Of a DNA stretch of 64,000 bases, positions 37,746 through 52,978 are shown one piece after another. Numbering within the stretch: position 1 is the stretch's first letter; the number at the start of each line of letters is the position of its first letter. The notes below the pieces were generated by a model. That model ran no database searches and was not told the DNA's origin. It saw nothing but the letters and a program-made list of their open reading frames with translations. Made by a program: the position numbers and the translations under genes. Source of the DNA: Protopterus annectens (lineage: Eukaryota; Chordata; Ceratodontiformes; Protopteridae). Where the stretch lies: NCBI RefSeq assembly GCF_019279795.1, contig NC_056744.1:1507351338-1507415337 (forward strand), in the 5' to 3' direction.

Positions 37746-38059
37746 AGATGGCCTCGGTGGTGCAGTGGTTAGCATTGCTGTCTTACAGCAAGAGGTTCTC
37801 TGGTTCAATCCTTGACTGGGGTGCCTCCTGTGTGGAATCTACATGTCCTCCCTGCAGTCGTGTGGGTTTCCTCCTGTTGCTCTGGTTTCTTCCCACATCC
37901 CAAAGACATGCTGCAGGTGGTTTGGACATTCTAAATGGGTCCTGTGTGTAGGGTTGGGTGCCAGGTTGGCAACTTGACACTATATAATTTCACTGCCAAT
38001 CATTCTGTGGAACATTATTCTGCTGTGGCAACCCATAATGGGAAAGACGTCAATTGGTC
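37746..38059 (+). repeat. tRNA-derived SINE (V-SINE/DANA-like)
   Basis: The head has a box A-like GGTGCAGTGGTTAGCATTG and box B GGTTCAATCC. It is followed by a body with TGGGTTTCCTCCTG and CCCAAAGACATGC, which I recall from fish SINEs of the HE1/DANA type. The tail CTGCTGTGGCAACCCATAAT is a variant of the tail at position 110 of this window. An imperfect TSD, CACATCTAAAATAA against CACATCTAGAATAG, lies at about 37732 and 38060. Confidence 0.8.
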
Positions 38060-38637
38060 CACATCTAGAATAGATGCTGAGTACAAAGCCACCCTGCATA
38101 ATAAAATATATGAAAAGAGGTGTTCAAATAAGTACTGAAACATCATACATTATAACTATAGTGACAGTTAAGGTGTGTCACACTGCTCTACATAATACAG
38201 AAAGATTATTCTGTTATCACTCTATTCTTCCTGTCTTCTTACATTTCTTATCCAAGTCTGTCCATATCATTGCCTCTGTGAGTCTAACAAAGTCTAGGCC
38301 TGAATGAACTTAAGTTCCAGCCTTCCTTTCTAAGTTCATGTATGAATTCCTACTTTGTTTGTCAATATTCATTTGTGGTCTTAACTCTTCCATTCACTTT
38401 CTATTTCCTGTTTCACCTAGCTATATTATTATTATTGTGTTTAGTTAAATCCAACTCTTTGTGTTCTTAAAGACTTTAGCATGACAGGCCTGTCTGTTAA
38501 GAATAGCTTCTTCAAGTTTTTGCAAATTCATATTAGTTAAATCCATAATGTGTTTCATCCTCTTTGGCCTCTGACACTCCTTCTTCCTTTGCCTTTGAGT
38601 TTTCCCAGCATCAGTGTCTTCTCCAGGAAATCCCATT
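38060..38637. other. AT-rich sequence, nothing recognised
   Basis: No gene or known repeat is recognised between the SINE and the L2-like LINE tail. Confidence 0.5.
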
Positions 38638-40075
38638 TTTTTATTTATTTATTTTATTTATTTATTTAACATTTGTTTACCAAGAAAGTCTGACTGGAAA
38701 CAGGTCCTTTTTCATGAGAGGCCTGGGGAGAAAAGCTCTACTTATAGGTAGTAAGAATTACACAATAAAGAAACACATATTTGTTTATACAAATAGAGTA
38801 AAAATATAAAAATAAAAGCACATTTTATACATAGTTGTCAATAGTACTAGATAGTCAAGGTATGTAGGTAATATATACATGATGAGATACATAGTAAAAT
38901 AATTTTGTGGTTAAAGCAAGTAAATATGTTTTGAGACTTTCACAATACATATGTAGAGAGCTAAATGCTGGGAACATACTGATGTCTAGAGGTGGTTAAT
39001 TTTGATTCAAACATGATTTTATACAGTTCAGAGAGATGAACTGTGCGTAGATGGTACTAAGTCAGTAGAGTTTGGGTAGATAAGCTGAAAGGTAGTCAAA
39101 GTTTAGTAATGCTAACAGTGTGGTTAGCCAGGCTGGTTACAAGGGCAAAGCCATGTGTCATATAAATGTTGTTTTAGTAAGGTTTTAAACTGTGTCAGAG
39201 AGTTACTATTGGTTATAAATAGATGGAAGGTTGTTCCATGTTTTAGAAGTATAATAGGAGAAAAGAGATTCACCTGCTGAGTTGCTGGCTTTTGTAACAT
39301 CTAGGAGGAGTTTGCTGTTTGAGCGAAGGGATCTAGTGGAGGTGTATTGTCTTATAAGATTTTGGAGAGCTGGGGCATTATCTGGTTTGTGTAGGAGCTT
39401 AGAGGCAAATGTTAGTTGGTTGAAGTGGAGTAGATGAGGAAATTCTAGCCAATTTAGTTGTTTAAGTAATGTACAGTGGTGAGTTTTGTAAGGGGCATCA
39501 GTTGCAAATTTGGCTATTTTATTGTAACATGAGTTTAATTTGGAGAGGTTGGCTTTGCGGAGGTTGGTTAGTATAGGGGAGGCATATAGGAGGGTTGAGA
39601 GGAGGTGAGTATGGGCAATAGTAGCTTTAGTGCTGGCAGTTAAAATGACTTATTTCTGTATAATAGACCTAGTTTTTTTGTGGACCTTTTTTATGACTTG
39701 AGTGATGTGGATATCATATTTGAGGTTATTGTCAATTTCGACTCCCAACAGTTTGGTATGAGTGATTGGGTTGATGGCAATTTTGTTTTTGAAATGGATC
39801 ATGAAGGTCAGGGAGGGAGAGGAAGTTCTGGATGGGGTTAATAGAAGTAGTTTAGTTTTGTTAGGGTTTAATAAGAGTTGGGAATCTGTGAGCCAATTTT
39901 CCACAGACAGAAAGGAATCTTGAGTTATAGTATGAAGGCCTTTTAGGCAGGAGGCTGAACATATCAGGGTGGAGTCATCTGCATATTGTATTACTGATGC
40001 ATGAAGTGTATTGGACTGGAGCTGATTGGTGAAGAGAATGCATTATGTGACCAAATTATATGACTTTTAGTTTAC
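38638..40075 (-). mobile_element. L2-like LINE, 3' half with RT C-terminal part
   Basis: The minus strand reads IQYADDSTLICSAS near 39990, then ENWLTDSQLLLNPNKTKLLL (39904-39850), THTKLLGVEIDNNLKYDIHI, then a C-terminal region ending in SYYTSKTWNNLPS near 39230. These are the YADD and following blocks of a Jockey-superfamily RT, most like L2. The 3' untranslated part ends in a TTTA-repeat tail on the + strand at 38638-38670. Two stops interrupt an otherwise long frame, so the copy is fairly young. The 5' part is missing. Confidence 0.8.
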
Positions 40076-40289
40076 TATCAGACTTTCCATGGAGCAGTCT
40101 GGATTTGTTTCCTTAAGTATTAACTAGTTCAACCTTACCATTACATTTCAAGTAAACACTGTTTGTTTTTCCTTTCATTTAGTTTTCTTATTGCAGTTTT
40201 TTATACGTATGTTTTATAATAAATATGTGGATTACTCTAGTGCACGGATTCTAAAAAGTCTTCTTCAACACCAGAGTTTAAAAAAAAAA

Positions 40290-41110
40290 CAATTTCCAGT
40301 TAATATCCTTACTTATAGTCCAACCCTCACAGCCATATGTTACTACTGGGTAAACCATAGCTCTGCCCATATGGAATTTTGTTACTAGTGTCTGATCTTT
40401 GCTCTTTAAAGAGGGCTAGATAACATCATTTTAATATTGTTATTTTATTTTATTTTTGATGTCGAGTAGTAAACCAGCATCTGCACTTTCTATTTCCACC
40501 TCCATAAACAGGCTCTTAAATTCTTCCTCACTTCCAGCCACTAGAATGGCATCATCTCCATATCTTTGTGTTAATCGTTTTCCCAGCAGTTTTGATTCCA
40601 GCATCTGATTTGATTAATCCAGCATTTCACATGACATACTCAGCAAATAAATTGAATAAGTAGGGTGGTGATATATTGCCTTGAATCAGCCAGCTGTTCC
40701 ATATTCAGTTCTCCATAAATATTCCCTAGGAGGCAAATAAAATGATCAAGTGTCCTGATTTTTCTAAGCACTTGCCAAAGTCTGTTGTAGTCCACAAAGT
40801 CAAAAGCATTAGAATATCTTTTTTGTGGAGCTGCCTTGCTTTCTTCTTTTCCCTGCAAATGTTGGCAGTTTGATCTCTGGTGCCTTTGCCCCTTCTGAGC
40901 GCCATCATCATGTAGGCATTAATCCTTATCCAGTCCTCTGCCAAACACCTTTCCATGCTATCATCCTTCCCCAAAAGGCAAAATTCCAGTACCTTGCTTA
41001 CCTTTTTTTGTTGACAGTCTCCCATGCTGCTTTTCTGCACGGTTTTCTTATCTGCCTACATTTACTCTACCTATATGGGTAATCTGCTTCTGTCTGTCTG
41101 CATGCTCAGC
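40290..41110 (-). mobile_element. RTE (BovB-like) LINE fragment
   Basis: The minus strand reads RRGKGTRDQTANI, then AFDFVDYNRLWQVL, then LFNLFAEYVM. These correspond to RT blocks of RTE/BovB elements. The 3' flank (ccaaccctcacagccatatg, tactactgg) matches the next RTE fragment at 46050-47190. Several frames are needed; the fragment is dead. Confidence 0.75.
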
Positions 41111-41639
41111 ACTCACTAATCGCATTCCTCTTGTTTTATTTTTTTTTGTTTTCTAAATATTATTGAACTAACATACCTCCTGCGCAGTAACTGTATGGGA
41201 TGGTCATGTATAGGCCCTCTTCTAACACCTGGAACCTTTTTTCTTAGATTCAGTCTACCTCCATACTTCCCTTTCTCTAATCCAGCTATTTTACAACCTT
41301 TCATAACATTTTACCTTTCATAACATTTTCTTTCACTCTGCTATGCACTATCATTATGTATCACTCATACTCACCTCTTCTTTTGCAGTAAAACATGCAG
41401 TAAATGTATGGGTATTTTCTGTCGTATTGGAGTACATTAGTATAGAACATGACTGTAACATTTCAGAATGTTCTGTTGTATGAGTCCACCCCTTCGAGAC
41501 ACTGTTATATTGAATCCTGATAAATTCCAACTGTATGGGCTCAGGAATATTAGAAGGATCACTTCTAAATGGGAATCCAAATACCTTCATTATATTACAG
41601 AAGTTTGGAAGTCTTCACTTTCCACAAGTATTACTATTT
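41111..41639. other. AT-rich sequence, nothing recognised
   Basis: A basic open frame on the minus strand (41304-41116, rich in Lys/Arg/Gly) has no family I recognise and is short. Confidence 0.4.
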
Positions 41640-41750
41640 GTGTACAGTACTTTACTTAGTTAAATGGCACAATGCTGGGTAATCCTGTAGGCTAGGCTTG
41701 TAAAGGCTCCAGGGCCATTAGCCTAGTACACTCTTATGAACCTATGAAAT
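41640..41750 (+). mobile_element. CR1-type LINE 3'-end fragment
   Basis: CAGGGCCATTAGCCTAGTAC followed by TATGAACCTATG is the same 3' end as the LINE ending near 30790 and the inverted fragment at 54605-54712. Confidence 0.65.
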
Positions 41751-45635
<3,885 letters not shown>

Positions 45636-45645
45636 GCATAAGGAC

Positions 45646-45895
45646 CATTTTTGTTTGTGTCTTTCGGCTTTTTCCCGGTTAGGGGTTGCCACAGCATAAC
45701 TCCGGTCCGCTAATGATTAGCAGTAGATTTTTACATGCAGAGTTGCCGGCCCTGACGCACAACCTTCAATGAAGGTACGCCCATTCACGCATGTCTCCAC
45801 ACAGAAGACGCTCTAGCTGAGAATTGAACAGGACAATGTCTTACTGTGAGGCAACAACGCTACCGCAGCACCACCACTGCAGTTGCACCACCACC
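45646..45895 (-). repeat. tRNA-derived SINE with target-site duplication
   Basis: On the minus strand the head reads GGTGCTGCGGTAGCGTTG (box A-like) and GTTCAATTCTC (box B-like). The body and tail are shared with positions 1-165. GCATAAGGAC flanks it at 45636-45645 and 45896-45905 as a 10-bp TSD. Confidence 0.88.
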
Positions 45896-45905
45896 GCATA
45901 AGGAC

Positions 45906-46049
45906 TATATATATAAAAACATGTTTCTCTGAAGTGAGTCATAAGGGTTGAGGCAGTGCGTGCCAGATTTTGCTAATAAATACAGAGAAATCTCACAGAA
46001 CTATCAAAAGTTTTATCCAAAATCATGGTTCAAAAGCATTTTTTTTCAG
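45906..46049. other. Short unassigned stretch
   Basis: Nothing recognised. Confidence 0.5.
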
Positions 46050-47190
46050 TGCACAGCCTTATTTGTAGTCAAGTCCCAACAGACATATGTTATTACTGGG
46101 GAAAATACAGCTTTGGCTGTTAAGGTCGTTCTAACAATGTGATGTTTTTGTGCTTTACAAGCTTATCCAGATTTGCCATAGCTTTCTTTCTGAGAAGTAA
46201 GTATCTTAAATTCAAAAATAAATTCCTTTAATTTTGTTGCAGCAGTCACCATCTTCAGAGACCTTTGAGGTAAGCAAAATTATCATTACCTGCACTTCTT
46301 TCCTTTTACAAAGAACTGATAGTGATAGATGACATCATTTTAGTTTTTATGTCTATCAGCAAGTCAGCTTTCGTGTTTACAGCTTTCACCTTCATCAACA
46401 GACTATTCAAATCTGCTTCACTTTCAGACATCAGGTGGTATGGTCTGTTTGTCTGAGGTTGTTAATATTTTTTTCTGGCAAGCTGGATTCCAGCATCTGA
46501 TTTTCCTAAGCCGACATTTTGTATGATATATTCAGCGTATAAATTAAATGAGTAGGTTGAAAATATTCAGCTTTGCTTTACTCCTTTCTCAGTCCTGAGT
46601 CAGTCAGTTATGCCATGTCCAGTTCTTATATAAATAATGTGACCCAGAATCCCCATTTCTGTAATTATTTGCTAGAGATCGTGATGATCCATACAATCAA
46701 AGGCTTTAGCATATTCAACAAAACAGAAGTACATATTCTTCTGGAACTCCCTTGTTTTCTCTGTTATCCACTAGATATTGGAAATTTGATCTCTAGTGCC
46801 TTTGCCCCTTTTAAATTGACGCTTGTACATCTTGCAGTTCTCAGTCCATATACTGCTGGACTATAGCTTGCAGGATATTGAGCATTACCTTGTTAGCATG
46901 CTCAGTTATTTGATCACTGCTTAGTGTTGCCCTTTGTTGGGATTGCAACATAAGCTGACCTTTACCAAGACAATGGTCACTACTGTCATTTCAAAATTTC
47001 ATGGCATATTCCAAGCAGGACTGTGACAGTGCTGTTTTACATGATTTCAGATGATTCAGCTGAGATTCCATAACTTCCTGCAGCCTTGATATTACCAAGG
47101 CTTTTGATGTCTCATTTAACTTCACTTACTTCATTCTCCTGGATGCCTTGCTCTGTACTAGAAAACACTTACAAGACAAATTGTCAAGTG
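46050..47190 (-). mobile_element. RTE (BovB-like) LINE fragment
   Basis: The + strand carries reversed blocks familiar from BovB-type elements: ttactactgg near 46090, gcagcagtcaccatcttcag near 46243, and cagctgagattccataactt near 47060. Reversed RT pieces (FNLYAEYI-like, KGTRDQ-like) lie in several frames between 46500 and 46830. It covers the same region as the copy at 40.3-41.1 kb and extends farther toward the 5' side. It is decayed. Confidence 0.72.
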
Positions 47191-47417
47191 ACATTTGACT
47201 AGTTTAGTATTAACCAACCAAATGTGGTCAAATTCCATTTAGTAGACCACTAAATTATTTGAGGACTTTATTTCCTTACCCTCTGCAGTACCCGTGGTAC
47301 AGCCCATTCTGGTGATTTGATCTTTTGTAAGTCACTTTTATGGGACTTATATTTTGAATTTCAAGTTTGTGCCTTTCAATGTTTAAGAATAGAAGCCAGA
47401 GAACATATTATTTTACA
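47191..47417. other. AT-rich sequence, nothing recognised
   Basis: No feature seen. Confidence 0.5.
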
Positions 47418-47465
<48 letters not shown>

Positions 47466-47470
47466 TCTCT

Positions 47471-47544
<74 letters not shown>

Positions 47545-47546
47545 AT
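47418..47546. repeat. (AC)n-(TA)n-(GT)n composite microsatellite
   Basis: AC repeats at 47419-47462, TA repeats from about 47474 to 47524 and GT repeats at 47525-47546 make a self-complementary arrangement. Confidence 0.95.
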
Positions 47547-48276
47547 GATACTTAGCTGAATTTTCTTTTGCAGGGCAGCAGATGTGTGCTCCAAATTTAA
47601 GTCTAGCATTCACACTAGATGTGAATAGTGGCATGGTAACTGATGTATTTCTCCTAAAAGGTATCATTAGGCATCCCAGTTGTCCACTTATAGCAGTACA
47701 GACTAAATGTATGAGGCCAAAATGCATGTTTAGGTCAGGTATCACATAGATTATACTTCTGTCCCTCTCCCTTACTTATATGGGATTGCAGTTTCCTATT
47801 AGGTGGTAATTCATCCTTCATGCAAGCTTTTGTTAAAATAGATGTTCCACAAGTTGGTATCACCTCCTTAGTCAGCAATTTAAACTGTCTGTATGACATG
47901 GAATATAGGAAAGAAGTCTTGCACATTTCTGAACTACCCAGCACATGACTAATGTTGTCTGAACCTGTGGTGTGTTTATGGAAGGAAGTGGCAGATTTGC
48001 TTAATGGATCGAGTTATATCTGAATGACATGAATAAATATGGCACATACTTTACCAAAAGTGTTGTTAAATTTCAGTGCTGTGTCTATGGGTCTCAGGGA
48101 TGTATTGTCATTTATTTCAGGTGATTGTTCTTATTTCAGCAGCTGCAAGCTTCAGACAGAATCTAAACTTGTGCAACTTAAATAGTAGGATTTGGAAAAG
48201 CAAACAGCTGGAGTTATATTCATCCATTCATTCAATAACTTGTATATGTTTTCCCTCCAATTCATTAATTAAGCAG
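47547..48276. other. Unassigned AT-rich sequence
   Basis: Open frames of 60-90 codons exist on both strands between 47580 and 47945, but I recognise no domain in them. Confidence 0.4.
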
Positions 48277-48294
48277 CAGCACATCAATGTCAGT

Positions 48295-48527
48295 TTATTT
48301 GTGTCTTTCAGCTTATCCCGGTTAGGGGTTGCCACAGCAGAACTCCGGTCCGCTAATGATTGGTAGTGGATTTTTACGTGCCGGTTACCAGTCTGCCGCA
48401 CAACCTTCAATGAAGGCACGCCCCATTCACGCATGCCTACACACAGAAGACGCTCTAGCTGAGAATCAAACAGGACAACATCTTGCTATGAGGTGACAAC
48501 GCTACCGCAGCACCACCAACGCAGTAC
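48295..48527 (-). repeat. tRNA-derived SINE with perfect 18-bp target-site duplication
   Basis: Same family as 45646-45895. CAGCACATCAATGTCAGT occurs at 48277-48294 and 48528-48545 and flanks the element exactly. The tail (tttgtgtctttcagc on the + strand) matches the other copies. Confidence 0.93.
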
Positions 48528-48545
48528 CAGCACATCAATGTCAGT

Positions 48546-48771
48546 AACATCTCCAAATCTTAGAACAGCAAAGCATTTGGCATTTAATGAAATTCTAACT
48601 GGAGCTCTTCCCAGACTACTAACAATTTGTCCCAGCAATAGCCACAAAACAAAAGTCAGAAACATGGCAGCACTCTTCTCTCCTTAACAATCGCCTCATG
48701 CATCAGTTCCAGTCATCTTGATTCAGTACTCGAAAACACAACTGGAAAATGACAAAGTAAAGGTAGAGACT
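48546..48771. other. Unassigned sequence between the SINE and the PLE
   Basis: No feature recognised. Confidence 0.5.
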
Positions 48772-48785
48772 AACATTCATAATGT

Positions 48786-50516
48786 TTAATTAAGGAATAT
48801 TTAATTGACAATAGGATTACCAATGAGACTTATATGTTCATGAAAAATGACCACCCGATGTTAGCCAAAATTGTTGGGATCCCAAAGTTACACAAGTCTT
48901 TAGAGCAACCACCTTTCAGACCGATTATCTCAGGGTCCCACTCTAAAACATTTAATATAGGGAGATGGATAGATCATCAGCTCAAACATATTTATGGGGT
49001 CATCCCCCACATCATGAAAGACTCTTGGAGCTTTCTGGGGAAATTAACTCAGGACCATTGGAAAACTGATCTCACTCTCGTTACTATAGATGTGGTGGAT
49101 CTTTTCTCCAGTATTCCTAGAGACGAGGGCATGGAATACTTCTCCAATAGTTTGAGGAAGTACTCAGGTTTAAGTTGGGACAAGGTTTCCTTGTTATGTG
49201 ATATGATGGGACTGGTGCTGGAACATAATTATATCGTATTCCAAGGGGAATTTTTTAAACAAATTAAAGGGGTTGCTATGGGAGCATCTTGTGCTCCCAT
49301 ATTTGCAAACTTGGTGATGCTCGAATGGGAGGAAGAAGTACTATTCAAAAGCAATTTTTTTACTGACATAAAATTTTACGCCAGATATTTGGACGATATT
49401 TTCATCTTATGGCAGGCTTCGACAGAGAAATTGCAAGAATTTATGTCTTTTATCAACAATTCCTCCCAATTCTTGAAATTCACCCATAACATCAGTACCC
49501 TTGATATACCATATTTGGACGTTTTGGTTGGACTTGGTAGTCATGGATTCACATCCAGGATTTATCGAAAACCAACGTTTTCAAATGATTACCTATACTT
49601 TACCAGCAACCATCCGCCCCATATTTTTAAAAACATTGTTAAGGGGCAGTGCATCCGTGCAGCGAGGATGTCTTCGACCGAATTGGTCATGAGACTAGAA
49701 CTTGATGCTATAAGAAAATTATTCCTTAATCGTGGATACCCGGTTAATATGCTCCAGGATGTCATAAGTTATGTGGGTAAAGAATGGGGGAACAAATATC
49801 CTCCCTTATTGGGAAATTATGTAGTTAACCTGAAAGTTGGAGGGAACGAACTTGGTTTGTTTGGACGAGCCTGTATTTTGACATATACCCCATACACTTC
49901 CCTTATTAAGGATATTTTACGGCAACACTGGGATATTCTTACAACCTCTAATTTGGTACACGCTGTGGGACATTCACCTAAAATTGTATACAAGACAGGT
50001 ACTAATCTTAAAAGAATTTTAGAGAAGGCTAGTAACCACACTGCCAATTTGAATATTTATAAAGGTACTACTAAATGTGGAAGATGCAAACAATGCAAGT
50101 ACATTAATGAAACTAGATACATTCGACTTAAAGATATTAATCACACTTGCATCAAGATTAGAACAGGGAATTGTAATACAAGCCGGGTGATTTATATAGC
50201 CACATGTCTTTTATGCCCTGCGTACTATATTGGCAAAACAGAAAGAACATTAAAAAAACGTATTTACGAGCATTATTATCGTATTCAGAAAAAAGACACT
50301 AAGAATGCTTTATATAAACATATTCATGAATGTGGGGAGGAGCATTCATTTTGTTTTGCCATTATCGACCAAATTAGGAATTCATTATTTGGGGGCAATT
50401 GGAAGATGCAGTTAGGTGCTCTGGAGAGTAGGTGGCAGATTTTATTGGATGCCACAAGACCCCCTGGATTAAACGAATCCATTAGTATTAAACCTTTTCT
50501 TGTACTCTCCCAGTAA
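48786..50516 (+). CDS. PLE reverse transcriptase with C-terminal GIY-YIG endonuclease (N-terminally truncated)
   Basis: The frame is open from the insertion junction. The first ATG is at 48834, giving 560 residues, but upstream residues (LIDNRITNETYMFMKNDHP) clearly belong to the protein, so the natural start is missing. RT blocks include KLHKSLEQPPFRPIIS, KGVAMGASCAPIFANLVM and the catalytic YARYLDDIFILW at about residues 182-193 from 48834. A Cys-rich linker (KCGRCKQCKYI, later CLLCPAYYIG) leads into the GIY-YIG domain, YYIGKTERTLKKRIYEH at about 464-480. In this family the endonuclease nicks the target and the RT primes from it. No stop or frameshift is visible. The clade (Penelope/Poseidon or Neptune) is unresolved. 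Confidence 0.93.
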   Translation, partial: LIKEYLIDNRITNETYMFMKNDHPMLAKIVGIPKLHKSLEQPPFRPIISGSHSKTFNIGRWIDHQLKHIYGVIPHIMKDSWSFLGKLTQDHWKTDLTLVTIDVVDLFSSIPRDEGMEYFSNSLRKYSGLSWDKVSLLCDMMGLVLEHNYIVFQGEFFKQIKGVAMGASCAPIFANLVMLEWEEEVLFKSNFFTDIKFYARYLDDIFILWQASTEKLQEFMSFINNSSQFLKFTHNISTLDIPYLDVLVGLGSHGFTSRIYRKPTFSNDYLYFTSNHPPHIFKNIVKGQCIRAARMSSTELVMRLELDAIRKLFLNRGYPVNMLQDVISYVGKEWGNKYPPLLGNYVVNLKVGGNELGLFGRACILTYTPYTSLIKDILRQHWDILTTSNLVHAVGHSPKIVYKTGTNLKRILEKASNHTANLNIYKGTTKCGRCKQCKYINETRYIRLKDINHTCIKIRTGNCNTSRVIYIATCLLCPAYYIGKTERTLKKRIYEHYYRIQKKDTKNALYKHIHECGEEHSFCFAIIDQIRNSLFGGNWKMQLGALESRWQILLDATRPPGLNESISIKPFLVLSQ

Positions 50517-50865
50517 ACTTAACTAGTAAATATTACATACATTTGGGATTGGACTAACACAACAACTAATACGTTTCTAGTTTCTATGTTTATGGGGCAC
50601 ATTCTTGTATTTTGGTCATGTGTCAGTAGTTTACAATTATTTTTGATATGTACAATTATTTTTGACTTGTGATATTGTTCAGGTTATTGTAGAGTTATAT
50701 TATGTCACTGTATTACTGCCCCTTTTTCTGATATTTTTATTGTAACAGTTCTGTTATATAAGTTTTAAGGATGTTTTATGAGTGTTATATCTTTAAGAGT
50801 TTTGGCGGACTTTTTTAATTTGATTGACTTGCTCTGAGTATATATATGAGGTTATGTGCATTTTC

Positions 50866-50913
50866 AAATGGTTCTGAAGAAGACTGGGTTCCAGTTGAAA
50901 GCGCTTAACTGCA
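50866..50913 (+). ncRNA. Hammerhead ribozyme candidate of the PLE, core conserved
   Basis: CTGAAGA at 50874-50880 fits the CTGANGA core. Helix II can form from AG, a bulged A and CTGG against CCAG and TT, with loop GTT. GAAA stands at 50897-50900. AGCGCT then gives a minimal helix III with the required A-T closing pair and a T at the cleavage position. TGGTT upstream can pair with AACTG downstream as a weak helix I with two wobbles. PLEs are known to carry such type I hammerheads. Activity is not proven. Confidence 0.6.
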
Positions 50914-51020
50914 TAACTGCTGTGGAATAAAGGATTTTATCTCTCCTTTCGTGTACGAGCTTTCTTGGAGGTTTCCTGTTCCTTACTACAGTTTTGGAGT
51001 TGTTGGTTCACTTTTTATTA

Positions 51021-51318
51021 AACATTCATAATGGTGGTTAATGTGTTATCTCACATTTTACATATTTATGAATACTCTCTTTTGAATAAAGGTTTAAATT
51101 TTGTTCCTTCTGTTTTTTTTTTTTTTTTTTGTACCTGTACGGTGGTGTCTAATTTAAAAGCCTTTATTTGGCAATTGAATTTAAGGTACTTGTTTCAATC
51201 TCACCTTTTCTATGGATTTTTAAACCAATGTGTACATCATCCACTATCTTGGGTCACCATTATTATTATTCTTTCATCTTTTGGTTTCATTGCACCCCCC
51301 CTCCTTAACCATTCCAGT
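51021..51318. other. Unassigned sequence up to gap 2
   Basis: After the right target-site copy the sequence is AT-rich with a T13-type run near 51113. Nothing else is recognised. Confidence 0.5.
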
Positions 51319-51818
51319 NNNNNNNNNNNNNNNNNNNNNNNNNNNNNNNNNNNNNNNNNNNNNNNNNNNNNNNNNNNNNNNNNNNNNNNNNNNNNNNNNN
51401 NNNNNNNNNNNNNNNNNNNNNNNNNNNNNNNNNNNNNNNNNNNNNNNNNNNNNNNNNNNNNNNNNNNNNNNNNNNNNNNNNNNNNNNNNNNNNNNNNNNN
51501 NNNNNNNNNNNNNNNNNNNNNNNNNNNNNNNNNNNNNNNNNNNNNNNNNNNNNNNNNNNNNNNNNNNNNNNNNNNNNNNNNNNNNNNNNNNNNNNNNNNN
51601 NNNNNNNNNNNNNNNNNNNNNNNNNNNNNNNNNNNNNNNNNNNNNNNNNNNNNNNNNNNNNNNNNNNNNNNNNNNNNNNNNNNNNNNNNNNNNNNNNNNN
51701 NNNNNNNNNNNNNNNNNNNNNNNNNNNNNNNNNNNNNNNNNNNNNNNNNNNNNNNNNNNNNNNNNNNNNNNNNNNNNNNNNNNNNNNNNNNNNNNNNNNN
51801 NNNNNNNNNNNNNNNNNN
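51319..51818. other. Assembly gap of 500 N
   Basis: Exactly 500 N, next to the 3' part of the CR1-type LINE. Confidence 1.
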
Positions 51819-52932
51819 GAGATGGGGCAGCCTCTGGGAGGCAGACCTGTCTTTTCAGCAGGTTTTGTTTATGTCTCATATTAGGTTAAGACCTTTTGAG
51901 TTGGTAATGCACAAGGAGTTAGACAATATGGAGAATCTCTAGTAGGGCATGGTCTGAGATTGCCTTGTAGGTAAGACACAGATCACCTCTGAGCAATCTG
52001 TACGATACTGAGTAGAGTGATAGTGATTTGAGCATGTAGGACAAGCGATGGAGGCCATGGATTCTCTTTGTGAGGTATTTCTGTGGCCTTTCTGGTTGGT
52101 GCAGGTGGCTGGAGAGGTACATACCAAACAGGGCACTGTACTCAATTATTGGCCTAATGAGGGAGGAGTAAAGAGATGTAATAACCTCTTTGTTTCTGGA
52201 TACAGTTCCTTTACTTATGAGATGAACCAAGTAAAAGGCTTTCCTGACCACTGCCACTATATGATGGTCAAATGTGAGATTGTTGTCAACCTGTGTACCC
52301 AGGATTCTCACCACCTGTTGTGTGCTTAGGGGGTTGCTATTGATGTGGTAATCAGTAGGGGCCATGTTTTTGCTGAATGGTATGATAATACTTTTTTGTG
52401 TTTAACCTAAGGTCATGGCTTTGGCACCAGTCATTTGTTGCTGTGAGACCCTCTTGCAGTATGTCAACATCATTTGGGGAGTCAATGACAGCACCCATCT
52501 TACAGTCATCCACAAACTTGGTCAGCCACAGGCCCTTTGTCTTTGCCTAGACCTCTGGGAAGTAGATGCCAGACAATAGGGGTCCCAGGACAGATCCCTG
52601 GGGAACACCACTAGTGACACATGTGCTGTCAGAAGTGGAGGTGCCTATTTTGGCCTTGTGAGTCCTATCGGTGAGCCAGTTGGCCACACACCTGATGTAG
52701 GGATTTACACCAAGTTGTGTTAGCTTTTCATTGATACCTGAGTGGGGGGATGGTGTCAAAGGATTTGGCCAAGTCAAGGTAAGCTGTATGTACTGACTTT
52801 CCCTCATCCAGGGCCTTGGTGACAGTCTCAAAGAAGTCAATCAGGTTCAACAGGCAAGATCTACCCTTGACAAATCTGAACTGGGAAGGGTCAAGAGCTT
52901 GGCGATTGCCTATGTCCTTGTTTATGAGATCC

Positions 52933-52978
<46 letters not shown>

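Larger units (their letters stand above)
48785..51020 (+). mobile_element. Penelope-like retroelement, 5'-truncated, with 13-bp target-site duplication
   Basis: AACATTCATAATG occurs at 48772-48784 and 51021-51033 and delimits a 2,236-base insertion. Inside are the RT and endonuclease frame (open from the left junction to 50516), an untranslated 3' part, a hammerhead motif and a GGAATAAAGG segment followed by the terminal stretch. The insertion begins directly in coding sequence, so the 5' part was lost during integration, as is common for PLEs. The long intact frame indicates a recent insertion. Confidence 0.93.

Noticed and set aside
46247..46270. Possible small exon between GTTGCAG and GTAAGC
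   Set aside because: The sequence is part of the reversed RTE/BovB-like fragment (gcagtcaccatcttcag is a familiar BovB 3' segment).
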